Below the pieces are notes generated by a model. It saw only the letters and a list, made by a program, of their open reading frames with translations, had not been told where the DNA came from and did no database searches. Of a DNA stretch of 7,572 nt, positions 1 to 6,628 are shown piece after piece. Each line of letters begins with the position of its first letter. Positions within the stretch are counted from its first letter, which is position 1. Location of the stretch: NCBI GenBank assembly GCA_021790295.1, contig JAJYIC010000116.1, positions 1 through 7,572 of the forward strand, written 5' to 3'. Made by a program: the position numbers and the translations under genes. The stretch is from Pseudomonadota bacterium. GTDB taxonomy: Bacteria; Pseudomonadota; Alphaproteobacteria; ATCC43930; CGMCC-115725.

Positions 1-1422
1 CATGTCCTGCGCGACCAGGGGATTCCCTATCAGGCCTACATCTCGCAGATCTCGTACCTGTTGTTCCTGAAAATGGACGAGGAGCGGGAAAAGCTGACCG
101 CGCTCGGGCTCAACCGCGAGCCCTCCTCGATTCCCTCCGATTGCCGCGAGGCGGTGCTGCGCGACCTGCAGGGAGAGGAACTGACGCGGCGCTATTCGGC
201 GATCCTCGACAAGCTGTCGCGCCTCCCCGGCATCGTCGGGACGATCTTCTTGAAGGCGCAGAACGAAATCCAGGACCCGGCGAAGCTGCGCCGCCTCGTC
301 GGCCTCATCGACGGCGAAAACTGGCTCGCGCTCGGCGTCGATGTAAAGGGCTCGATCTACGAGGGCCTCCTCGAGCGCAACGCTCAGGAGGTCAAATCGG
401 GCGCCGGCCAGTATTTCACGCCGCGCCCGCTGATCGACGCGATCGTCGCCGTCGTCGATCCCGAGCCGCAGAAGAGCGTCCACGACCCGGCTTGCGGCAC
501 GGGCGGCTTTCTGCTCGCCGCCTGGGAGCACATTCGCAAAAAGCCGTCGGCGCGCAACGCCGAGGTCTATACGGCGATGCGCCGGCGGCTTTCCGGCGTC
601 GACATCGTGCCGGAGGTCGTGCGGCTCTGCGCGATGAACCTCTACCTTCACGACATCGCCACCGCCGAGAGCCCGATCGAGGCGCGCGACGCGCTTTTGG
701 GCGCCGGCGGCCGGACCTTCGACATTGTGCTGACCAACCCGCCCTTCGGCAAAAAGCAGAGCTACCGGATCGTCCGCGACGACGGCGAGATCGAGACCGA
801 GCGGGAAGACTATGACCGCCAGGATTTCTTCGTCACGACCTCGAACAAGCAGCTAAACTTCCTTCAGCACATCATGACGATCCTGGCCGAGAACGGCTCG
901 GCCGCGGTCGTGATGCCCGACAACGTGTTGTTCGAAGGCGGCGCCGGCGAGACGATCCGCCGGCGGCTCTTAAACAATTTCGATTTCCATACCCTGCTGC
1001 GCCTGCCGACCGGCATCTTTTACAAGCAAGGCGTCAAGGCGAACGTCCTCTTCTTCGACCGGAAGCGGGTCTCGGCCGAGGCCAATACCAAGGCGCTCTG
1101 GATCTACGATCTGCGCACGAACCGGCGCTTTACGTTGAAGGAGCGCCCGATGGTGCCCGCCGATCTCGACGATTTCGTCGCCTGCTACCGGCCGGGCCGG
1201 CTTCACGAGCGCAAGGAAAGCGAGCGCTTCCGCCGCTTTCCCTATGCCGACCTCGCCGCCCGCGACAAGATCAACCTCGACGTCTTCTGGTTGAAGGACG
1301 ACACGCTCGACGATCCCGACTCGCTGCCGCCACCCGACGAGATCGCCGCCGGGATCGTCGAAAACCTCGAAACCGCCCTCGACCGCTTCCGCAAGGTCGC
1401 GCAGCGCCTTCAAGGTGACTGA
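1..1422 (+). CDS. hsdM: Type I restriction-modification system DNA methyltransferase subunit HsdM (N-6 adenine methylase), N-terminus cut by window edge
   Basis: HsdM transfers a methyl group from SAM to the N6 of adenine. It acts in the cytoplasm in a complex with the specificity subunit HsdS and, for restriction, HsdR. The frame is open from base 1, giving 473 residues. The fragment starts with HVLRDQGIPYQAYISQISYL, typical of HsdM just after its first 10-20 residues, so the true start is upstream; the in-frame TTG at 61 is not the start. A helical N-terminal domain (fragment residues 1 to about 115) precedes the Rossmann methylase domain. That domain shows GQYFTPR (136-142), SAM-binding motif I DPACGTGGF (162-170, bases 484-510) and catalytic motif IV NPPFG (246-250, bases 736-750). 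The C-terminal helical tail looks complete, and total length fits the family's usual 480-520 residues. No hsdS follows within 200 bases, so hsdS and hsdR must lie upstream or be absent. Family assignment is secure; target sequence cannot be told from HsdM. Confidence 0.96.
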   Translation, partial: HVLRDQGIPYQAYISQISYLLFLKMDEEREKLTALGLNREPSSIPSDCREAVLRDLQGEELTRRYSAILDKLSRLPGIVGTIFLKAQNEIQDPAKLRRLVGLIDGENWLALGVDVKGSIYEGLLERNAQEVKSGAGQYFTPRPLIDAIVAVVDPEPQKSVHDPACGTGGFLLAAWEHIRKKPSARNAEVYTAMRRRLSGVDIVPEVVRLCAMNLYLHDIATAESPIEARDALLGAGGRTFDIVLTNPPFGKKQSYRIVRDDGEIETEREDYDRQDFFVTTSNKQLNFLQHIMTILAENGSAAVVMPDNVLFEGGAGETIRRRLLNNFDFHTLLRLPTGIFYKQGVKANVLFFDRKRVSAEANTKALWIYDLRTNRRFTLKERPMVPADLDDFVACYRPGRLHERKESERFRRFPYADLAARDKINLDVFWLKDDTLDDPDSLPPPDEIAAGIVENLETALDRFRKVAQRLQGD

Positions 1423-1635
1423 GGCGGCGCAGCCCTAGTCCTGTTTCAGACCGCCGAGGCCGAACTCGTAAAGCTGGCCAAAGCCGCCCGCCACACGCGC
1501 ACTCGCCCTTCGGCGGAGGGAAAATTTGCCTTTCTCACCGCGTTCCCTTATGGTTCGCGCCATAGTGATGACCGTGTCTCGGCGCTGCAAGAGGCCCTTT
1601 TGGCGGCGGGCGGGCCTTGACCCTGGGAGGGCCGG
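1423..1635. other. Intergenic region between hsdM and the ompA-like gene; no gene recognised
   Basis: This 213-base gap contains no hsdS, tRNA or recognisable mobile element. The hsdM frame stays open after the TGA at 1420-1422 until another TGA at 1618-1620, about 65 codons. It has no ATG, GTG or TTG near its beginning and I recognise no protein in it; in GC-rich DNA an open stretch of this length can arise by chance. No convincing intrinsic terminator is visible after hsdM: the small CCCT/AGGG and CGCC/GGCG inverted repeats near 1505-1520 have 4-base stems and no T-run. The right half carries the candidate promoter and the ribosome binding site of the next gene. Confidence 0.6.
1526..1554 (+). 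promoter_or_regulatory. Candidate sigma70-type promoter for the ompA-like gene
   Basis: TTGCCT (1526-1531) matches four of six bases of the -35 consensus. TATGGT (1549-1554) matches four of six of the -10 consensus, and the spacer is exactly 17 bases. Transcription would begin near 1561 and leave a leader of about 75 bases. It lies in the only locally AT-richer stretch of the gap. This is a visual match only and could be fortuitous. Confidence 0.32.
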
Positions 1636-2208
1636 ATGACTTTCTTGCGGGCAAGCCTTCTCGGCAGTTTCGCCGGCCTTGCGCTCGTCGCAACGATTGC
1701 CGCAGCCGCGGCTAACCAGACGGGCGCTCCGAGCGAGAAGGCGATTGCGGCCGGTTTGAAGATGCGCGGACTGCCCACTCTCGGCACCGCGCCGGCGCCA
1801 AAGCCCGGGGCGAGACCCGGGACCCAGCCCGCGGCCTTGCACCGCAAGACGGCCGGTCGTCCTGCGGTGTCGCTGTCGACGATCCGCTTCGACTTCGCTT
1901 CCGCGCGTCTCGAACCGGACTCGATCGCGACCCTCAAAAACCTCGGCAATGCGCTCAACCATGAGCTGAAGAACGAGAAGAAATTCCTGATCGAAGGGCA
2001 TACCGACTCTTATGGCACTCCCGCCTACAATCTGCTTCTTTCGAAGCGCCGGGCGGACGCGGTCAAGGACTATCTCGTCAGCGTGATGAGGGTTTCGGCG
2101 GCAAGGCTCGAGACGGCCGGCAAAGGGGCGAGCGAACCGGCCGACCCGAAAAATCCTTTTTCTCCCGCAAACCGCCGCGTCGTCGTCATCAATCTCGGCG
2201 CTTTGTAA
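1636..2208 (+). CDS. Small exported OmpA-like domain protein (predicted peptidoglycan-binding)
   Basis: The product is 190 residues. GGGAGG (1625-1630) lies five bases before the ATG, which supports this start. Residues 1-27 form a signal peptide: a short basic start, a hydrophobic core (about 8-26) and an Ala-rich end, with likely cleavage near AAA-NQ. No lipobox cysteine is seen, so the mature protein is probably a soluble periplasmic protein. A Pro/Ala-rich linker (about 50-78) leads to an OmpA C-terminal domain at about 79-190. That domain begins STIRFDFASARL and contains EGHTDSYGTPAYN and LLSKRRADAV. Asp124 and Arg139 occupy the positions that in OmpA-family domains bind the diaminopimelate of peptidoglycan. 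There is no beta-barrel or TssL-type domain, so it is neither a full OmpA nor TssL. It converges on the T6SS kinase gene with a 9-base gap. A T6SS envelope role is possible but rests on position alone; a general cell-wall-associated protein is equally possible. Confidence 0.93.
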   Translation: MTFLRASLLGSFAGLALVATIAAAAANQTGAPSEKAIAAGLKMRGLPTLGTAPAPKPGARPGTQPAALHRKTAGRPAVSLSTIRFDFASARLEPDSIATLKNLGNALNHELKNEKKFLIEGHTDSYGTPAYNLLLSKRRADAVKDYLVSVMRVSAARLETAGKGASEPADPKNPFSPANRRVVVINLGAL

Positions 2209-2238
2209 AAAACCGCGTCAGCCGCTCGGGCAAGCGGC
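2207..2238 (-). terminator. Possible intrinsic terminator at the end of the T6SS operon
   Basis: Read leftward, the last codons of the kinase gene contain a perfect 6-base inverted repeat (GCCGCT at 2221-2226 with AGCGGC at 2233-2238, 6-base loop). A run of six T on the minus strand follows at 2212-2207. Eight bases separate stem and T-run, more than in a classical terminator, and the stem is short, so termination is only plausible. The T-run overlaps the stop codon of the convergent ompA-like gene. Confidence 0.3.
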
Positions 2239-3942
2239 CGAAGGGTTCGCAGCGGCGCGTCTACCAAGGTCGAAAAAGAGGCTTGCGGCGCGCGCTTTAG
2301 GTTCGCGCGAAAGGGCGCTTTTGAGGGCGCCGAGATAGGCGCGCGCGCTTTCGGTTTGCGGGCGCGCCGCGCGGAAAAGAGGCTTTGCCGCCGCGATCAG
2401 GGTGACAAGCTGGCGGCCGGCGGCGCCGCTGAGGTTCCAGCAGGTTTTGAGAGGGGGCTTGCCGAGGACAAAACGGTTCCGCGCCGGCCTCAGGTTGAAA
2501 AGGTCGAGATCGTTCGGCAACAAATGCAACACCTGCCCTTCGGCGGCATAGTAATCGATGTAAATATAACTGTCGAAGTTCGGCACGCTGACCCCGACAG
2601 GCAACCTCTCTCCGGTATAGACCATTTTTGCGGTCAGGCCGATCCTGGGGCCGTCTTGCGGGTGCCGGCCGCGATAGGGGCGCAAGACGCCGGCCACTTC
2701 GCAATAGGGCCGCGCCATCAAAGAGAGGTCGAAAGCGACGTTGCGGATGCCGGGTATGGCCATCACCGCGGCCCGCAGGCGCTCGATATCGGCTCGTTGC
2801 GGCAGGTGTCCCCTAAGGGTGGCGGAACGATCGGCGCCCAGGGCATAAGCGAGGCGGGCGCAAGAATACCCCTTTGTCGCGCTCGCGAGCCTTTCGCTGA
2901 GGTTCGTAAGGGAAGGCGGCCAGATCGCATCGCGAAAGAGGAAAATTCCCGCGCCGAGCACGGCGATCAAGAGGGCAACGCCGGCAAAAAGAGCGGCCTT
3001 GCGCGCGGGCTTTGCGCCTTGCGGCAAAGGCAAAGGCGCTTTTGCCGCGGGCAGCAAGGCGCGCATCGAAGCCGGCCGGTCTTCGGGCCGCGGCGCGAGC
3101 ATCGGCGCGATCACCGCTCGCAGCGAGGAAGGCAGTTCGGAAAGGTCGGGAACGCCTTGCCGGGCGGCGATCACGCTCGAAGGGGAAGAGCCCATATCGA
3201 GCTTTCTGCCGAGCGCCGCCGCCGCCAGGACGAGACCGAGGCTGTAGATGTCCGAGCGCGCGTCGACAAGGCCGCCGAAAAGCCCCGCCTGTTCGGGAGA
3301 CACAAAGGAATATTTGCCGGCAAAATCGCTGCCGATGAGGGTCCGGTCGCCGGGAAGGGCCGATTTGGCGATGCCGAAATCGATGAGCTTTGCCCGTTCG
3401 ACTTTTCCGCCCGGAAGGATGATGTTGTCGGGCGAGATGTCGCGATGAATGATGCCTTTTTCATGCGCAGCCGAAAGGCCTTCGGCGAGACGGTCGCGCA
3501 GGTGCAGCACCTCGTCCACCCTTAACGGGCCGCGCGCGAGGATCGCCGTCAGCGACTCCCCTTCGACATACTCCATGACGAGGTAGCGCAGATCGCCTTC
3601 CTCGCGAAAGAGGCCCTCGTAACCGACGATGGCGTCGTGGCGAACGCGGGCGAGCTTGCGCGCCTCTTCGATAAGGAGCTGCACCATCATCGGGTCGCTC
3701 GCAAGGCTCGGGAGGATGACCTTGACGGCGTGCACGCTGGCGAGCTCCAGATGGCGCGCCCGGTAAACTTCGCCCATCCCACCGCGCGCCAGAAGCTGTT
3801 CGATCACATAAGTATGGCCGAGCACGACCCCCGGGGCGAGCACGCCGCCGGGGCCCCGTGGTCTGACGACCGTCGCCTCGCCCGCGGCAACCGCCGGCGG
3901 GGCGGCCTCTGCGTCCCTCCTCTCCTCCTGCACCGCGTCCAT
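2218..3942 (-). CDS. Membrane-anchored Ser/Thr protein kinase of T6SS, ImpN/PpkA (TagE)-like, with BON-like and DUF4384-like C-terminal region
   Basis: The product is 574 residues. The Hanks-type kinase domain covers about 43-300. It shows a glycine loop ARGGMGEVY (52-60), ATP-binding Lys74 in HAVKV, Glu93 in EEARKL, the catalytic loop HRDISPDN (166-173; Asp168, Asn173), DFG (188-190), SPEQ (215-218) and DARSDIYSLG (228-236). One hydrophobic helix at about 316-336 spans the membrane. The outer part has a BON-like stretch (about 372-408, GHLPQRADIERLRAAV then IPGIRNV) and a DUF4384-like region (about 455-540, IYIDYYAAEGQVLHLLPN and TLIAAAKPLF). Known relatives phosphorylate Fha/TagH-type partners and control T6SS assembly; the substrate here is unknown. 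Two departures from kinase consensus are noted: the first loop glycine is Ala52 and the usual catalytic-loop lysine is Ser170. It lies 35 bases after the methyltransferase, last in the operon. The ATG at 3942 has only GAGG directly against it, so the start is less certain; an in-frame TTG at 3957 is the alternative. Confidence 0.9.
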   Translation of the reverse strand: MDAVQEERRDAEAAPPAVAAGEATVVRPRGPGGVLAPGVVLGHTYVIEQLLARGGMGEVYRARHLELASVHAVKVILPSLASDPMMVQLLIEEARKLARVRHDAIVGYEGLFREEGDLRYLVMEYVEGESLTAILARGPLRVDEVLHLRDRLAEGLSAAHEKGIIHRDISPDNIILPGGKVERAKLIDFGIAKSALPGDRTLIGSDFAGKYSFVSPEQAGLFGGLVDARSDIYSLGLVLAAAALGRKLDMGSSPSSVIAARQGVPDLSELPSSLRAVIAPMLAPRPEDRPASMRALLPAAKAPLPLPQGAKPARKAALFAGVALLIAVLGAGIFLFRDAIWPPSLTNLSERLASATKGYSCARLAYALGADRSATLRGHLPQRADIERLRAAVMAIPGIRNVAFDLSLMARPYCEVAGVLRPYRGRHPQDGPRIGLTAKMVYTGERLPVGVSVPNFDSYIYIDYYAAEGQVLHLLPNDLDLFNLRPARNRFVLGKPPLKTCWNLSGAAGRQLVTLIAAAKPLFRAARPQTESARAYLGALKSALSREPKARAASLFFDLGRRAAANPSAACPSG

Positions 3943-3977
3943 CCTCGAAGGCCGCAAAGGGCGCGGCCCTCGCGTTC

Positions 3978-5558
3978 TTATAGCACGAACGCGCGCGCAA
4001 GCGCGCCAAAGCGCCGCCAGATGGGGACGCGCTCGGCGAGAATGCGCGAAAAGACCCCGGCGAGGCGCCGCTGCTCTTCCGCCGTTGCAAGGGGTGCGAG
4101 AGCCTTTGCCCATAAGGCCGGATCCGGTGAACCCTGGCGCAGCTTTGCGGCGACAAAAAGTTCGATCATCGGACAAGGGAAGGGGGACCCGCTCCCCGAG
4201 GTCGCAAGCGCCATCGCGCTCGTCATTCTCTCCGGCCGCGCGAAACGGCGCGCCGCGGCCTCGTTGAGGCGCTCGACCTCGGGTCGCGGCTCTAAAGGCA
4301 AGCCGCTCAAAGGCAAGGCCTGACCGCTTCCGACCAGCATGCCGACGATCTCGCCCGCGCGCGGATCGGCCTTGGGGCTTGCTCGTTCCTGCGGGATCGG
4401 GGCGGCCTCGCCCGCTGGCGACCGGTCGGCGGGCCTCAGAAGTTCGCGCACCCTTTTCGGCTCGCGCGCCAAAGCGGCGACGATCGGGCCGAAAAAGCCG
4501 CGCTCGATGGTCGCCTTTCCGGCCGGAACCTCGATCTCCCAGACCACCTCTTCCTCGTTGCAGGCGAGAAAAAGAAGCGCCTCCGCGAGCGCCTCGTCGC
4601 GTTCGGCCGCATCGAGGCGGCGCGGGCCGCGGACAAAGACGTCTTCTCGCAGAGCCCGGTTCAAGCACATGTCCTTGACGAGTTCGCGCAGCAAAGTCTC
4701 ATCGAAACGGTCGAGGACTTTCAGCGCCTCTTCGCCGAGAAGCAAAGGCGAAAAGTTTTCGAGAAGCGGCGCAGACCCCACCCATTCGAGCTTCGCCTCG
4801 GCGAGAGCGCCCGCGACATCGGCATGAAATGAGGGTTGCCAGCCCGAGTTGATGTATTCATGCGCGAGATAGGCGGGCGGGTGCTGAAAAGCGCCTTCGA
4901 GAAGCGAGCGCAGGAAGGGACTGTCGCGCAATTGCTGGGCGTTCGCCTCGAAGAGGGCGCGCACCACCTCGAGCCCGGCTGCGGCCTGGCGGTCGCTGCG
5001 CAGGGCGAGGCGGGTTCCCGCTTCGCGCAACAGACGCTGCATGCCGAGCGCACTCCCCCAGGCGGGAAGCGCGTTGTAGCTGATGTAAAGGATGCCGCCT
5101 GGGCGCAGCTTCTCGGATAAGAGACGAACGATGCCGGCGCGCGCCTTTTCGCCGACCCAACTCCAAAGGCCGTGGAGGATCGCAACGTCGGCCTCGGGGA
5201 TCCTCCTTGCGCGAGGGCTTTCGGCAAGATCCGAAAGATCGGCCTCGATAAAACGGGCGTTGCCGACGCCGGCTTCGGCTGCGAGAGAGCGTGCGGCGGC
5301 GATGTGGGACGGGTTGAAATCGACCCCTGTGACCCGCCAGGCCGGGTTCGATGCGGCGAGCGCAAGCGCCCCGAACCCTTGCCCGCAACCGAGATCGAGA
5401 TAGGAAAGCGGCGTCTCGGGGCCGGTTTCGATCCCCTCGACGCCGCCCAAAAGACAGGCAAGATGAAGGTGGGCCGGCGCCTGGTGGCGCAGATACCCCG
5501 GCAGGTAAGGGATGTCCGCCACATATCCGCCTGCCCAAGCGCCGCCCGGCATCGTCAT
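3978..5558 (-). CDS. Class I SAM-dependent methyltransferase with methyltransferase regulatory domain, encoded inside the T6SS operon
   Basis: The product is 526 residues, beginning MTMPGGAWAGGYVADIPYLP. The Rossmann domain (about 45-210) shows SAM-binding motif I YLDLGCGQG (53-61), the acidic ribose-binding position Asp80 in GVDFNPSHIAAAR, a further acidic site EADLSD (105-110), and a beta-4 segment ADVAILHGLWSWV (123-135). Residues about 215-300 (AYLAHEYINSGWQPSFHADV, then a KLEWVGSAP stretch) resemble the methyltransferase regulatory domain (PF10119 type). A charged, Pro/Ala-rich linker near 375-400 precedes a C-terminal segment (about 400-526) that I do not recognise beyond its family context. 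The methylated substrate is unknown. The ATG at 5558 overlaps the tssG stop as ATGA; a second in-frame ATG lies two codons later, and no clear ribosome binding site is seen, consistent with translational coupling. A SAM methyltransferase is not a core T6SS component, so its position between tssG and the kinase is notable. It could act on a T6SS protein, a regulator or a secreted effector, or be an unrelated passenger. Confidence 0.9.
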   Translation of the reverse strand: MTMPGGAWAGGYVADIPYLPGYLRHQAPAHLHLACLLGGVEGIETGPETPLSYLDLGCGQGFGALALAASNPAWRVTGVDFNPSHIAAARSLAAEAGVGNARFIEADLSDLAESPRARRIPEADVAILHGLWSWVGEKARAGIVRLLSEKLRPGGILYISYNALPAWGSALGMQRLLREAGTRLALRSDRQAAAGLEVVRALFEANAQQLRDSPFLRSLLEGAFQHPPAYLAHEYINSGWQPSFHADVAGALAEAKLEWVGSAPLLENFSPLLLGEEALKVLDRFDETLLRELVKDMCLNRALREDVFVRGPRRLDAAERDEALAEALLFLACNEEEVVWEIEVPAGKATIERGFFGPIVAALAREPKRVRELLRPADRSPAGEAAPIPQERASPKADPRAGEIVGMLVGSGQALPLSGLPLEPRPEVERLNEAAARRFARPERMTSAMALATSGSGSPFPCPMIELFVAAKLRQGSPDPALWAKALAPLATAEEQRRLAGVFSRILAERVPIWRRFGALARAFVL

Positions 5559-6628
5559 CGCCGCGCTTTGCCGGCCAGTTCCTCGGCCTCGACGATCTCG
5601 GCTTCGAAAAGCGCATCGGCCGCGTCGGCGCGGCGGACGCCAAGAAGCGGAGGACCGGGCGCCGGGATCCAGCTGTTCCAGCCGATGCGCGGCGCCGGAT
5701 CGGCTCGAGGGTCGAGCCGCAAAGGCGGCAGTTCGGGGCCCGAGAGAACGGGATTGACGGCAAAGCCGATCTCGAAGCCGAGAAAGGCGCGCACCAGAGA
5801 GACGAGGCGTTGAAGCCCCGGACGGTCGGGCATCAACGCGGCAAAGGCGGTGCGGTCGAGAGGGCCGATGCGAAGAATGATGCGCGCTTGCGGATCGAAG
5901 GCGCGCACCCCGATCGCGGCGCCTTCGCCGAGACGGTTCCATTGGCCGGGATGGTGGCCGAAGGCGAGAGCGCTCTGCTGATTTTCCGGCAAAGGAAGCC
6001 AGGCGCCGGCAAACTGGACGATCTCAACCTCGCGTCCGAGCCAATCCGAGACGAGAGCCCGGAGCCTTTCTGCGGAACGCGGGCGGCCGGAGAGGAGGCC
6101 CGAATAATGGAGAAGCGGCTCCGTACCGACGGCGAGCCGCGAGGCAAGACCCGCAGTGCCGTAGCCGGGAAAGGCGAGAAGCGGCTCGCTCGCCTTGTCC
6201 TCGTCGCGAGGGCTCGCTGCAGCGGCCGTCTCGGCCGAACGGTTGAGGCGGTACTTGATGCCGGCGCGCGCAAACATCGCGATCAGGCGCAAGGCCAGCA
6301 TGTCGAGAAAATCGGCGAGAGCGCGCGAGCGGTTGCGCAAGGTCTGGATCAGAACCTCGCTATAAAGCGCCGGCAATACTCCGGCCGGGCCGGCCAAGCC
6401 GATGACGGGGCTTGCCAGTTGCGCTGGGCCGGTTGGCGAAGGGGGCTCTACGGCGGCGACCTCGGCGGCCGGATAGGCGAGCGAAGCAGGGGTGGTAAAG
6501 CGGATCGCCTCTGCGGGGTCGGCGGCCTTTGCTCCGCGCAGCAAAACGCGCACCGCGGCGTCGAAGTGGAAACGCTGCGATTCGGCGAAAAGCCGGGCCT
6601 TCGGCGCAAGGCGCGAACGCTCTTTCAT
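5555..6628 (-). CDS. tssG: Type VI secretion system baseplate subunit TssG (ImpH/VasB)
   Basis: TssG forms the T6SS baseplate wedge in the cytoplasm with TssF, TssE and TssK. The product is 357 residues, normal for the family. Diagnostic features are RFHFDAAVRVLLR (19-31), the IRFTTPASLAYPAAEVAAV stretch (42-60), PVIGLAGPAGVLPALYSEVL (74-93), and the RSRALADFLDMLALRLIAMF region followed by RAGIKYR (100-127). Near the C-terminus are LRIGPLDRTAF (252-262) and PRIGWNSWI (313-321), which correspond to the conserved LGPL and LGxxSWL segments. The ATG at 6628 overlaps the tssF stop as ATGA, and no Shine-Dalgarno sequence is visible upstream, so translation is probably coupled to tssF. Its own stop overlaps the methyltransferase start the same way. 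Residues about 130-148 form an Ala/Glu/Asp-rich insert, likely a flexible loop. No frameshift or truncation is apparent. Confidence 0.95.
   Translation of the reverse strand: MKERSRLAPKARLFAESQRFHFDAAVRVLLRGAKAADPAEAIRFTTPASLAYPAAEVAAVEPPSPTGPAQLASPVIGLAGPAGVLPALYSEVLIQTLRNRSRALADFLDMLALRLIAMFARAGIKYRLNRSAETAAAASPRDEDKASEPLLAFPGYGTAGLASRLAVGTEPLLHYSGLLSGRPRSAERLRALVSDWLGREVEIVQFAGAWLPLPENQQSALAFGHHPGQWNRLGEGAAIGVRAFDPQARIILRIGPLDRTAFAALMPDRPGLQRLVSLVRAFLGFEIGFAVNPVLSGPELPPLRLDPRADPAPRIGWNSWIPAPGPPLLGVRRADAADALFEAEIVEAEELAGKARR

Noticed and set aside
1435..2001. A 188-codon minus-strand frame across the hsdM-ompA gap, which could have filled the intergenic region with a gene
   Set aside because: Most of it is antisense to the OmpA-like protein, and its residues are Arg-rich and motif-free. 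A shorter start at 1563 inside it has no ribosome binding site.
3014..3043. Inverted repeat GCGCCTT / AAGGCGC with a following short T-run, resembling a terminator
   Set aside because: It lies inside the kinase gene, where it encodes the Pro/Ala/Lys-rich linker before the membrane helix. The loop is 12 bases and only four T follow, so it is better explained by repetitive linker codons.
2356..3525. A 389-codon open frame on the plus strand opposite the kinase gene
   Set aside because: It runs fully antisense to conserved kinase motifs (HRD, DFG, DUF4384-like). It shows no recognisable domain and no good ribosome binding site was identified.
3943..4668. Upstream extension of the kinase frame to a start at 4668, giving 816 residues
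   Set aside because: The extra 242 residues lie antiparallel in register with, and on the same strand as, the methyltransferase coding region in another frame. They are Arg/Gly-rich shadow sequence, and the kinase homology begins only after the ATG at 3942.
5559..5942. Upstream extension of the methyltransferase frame to a start at 5942, giving 654 residues
   Set aside because: The added 128 residues overlap tssG in another frame and are Arg/Ser-rich without motifs. The family N-terminus (GGYVADIPY) begins just after the ATG at 5558, which also makes the ATGA overlap.
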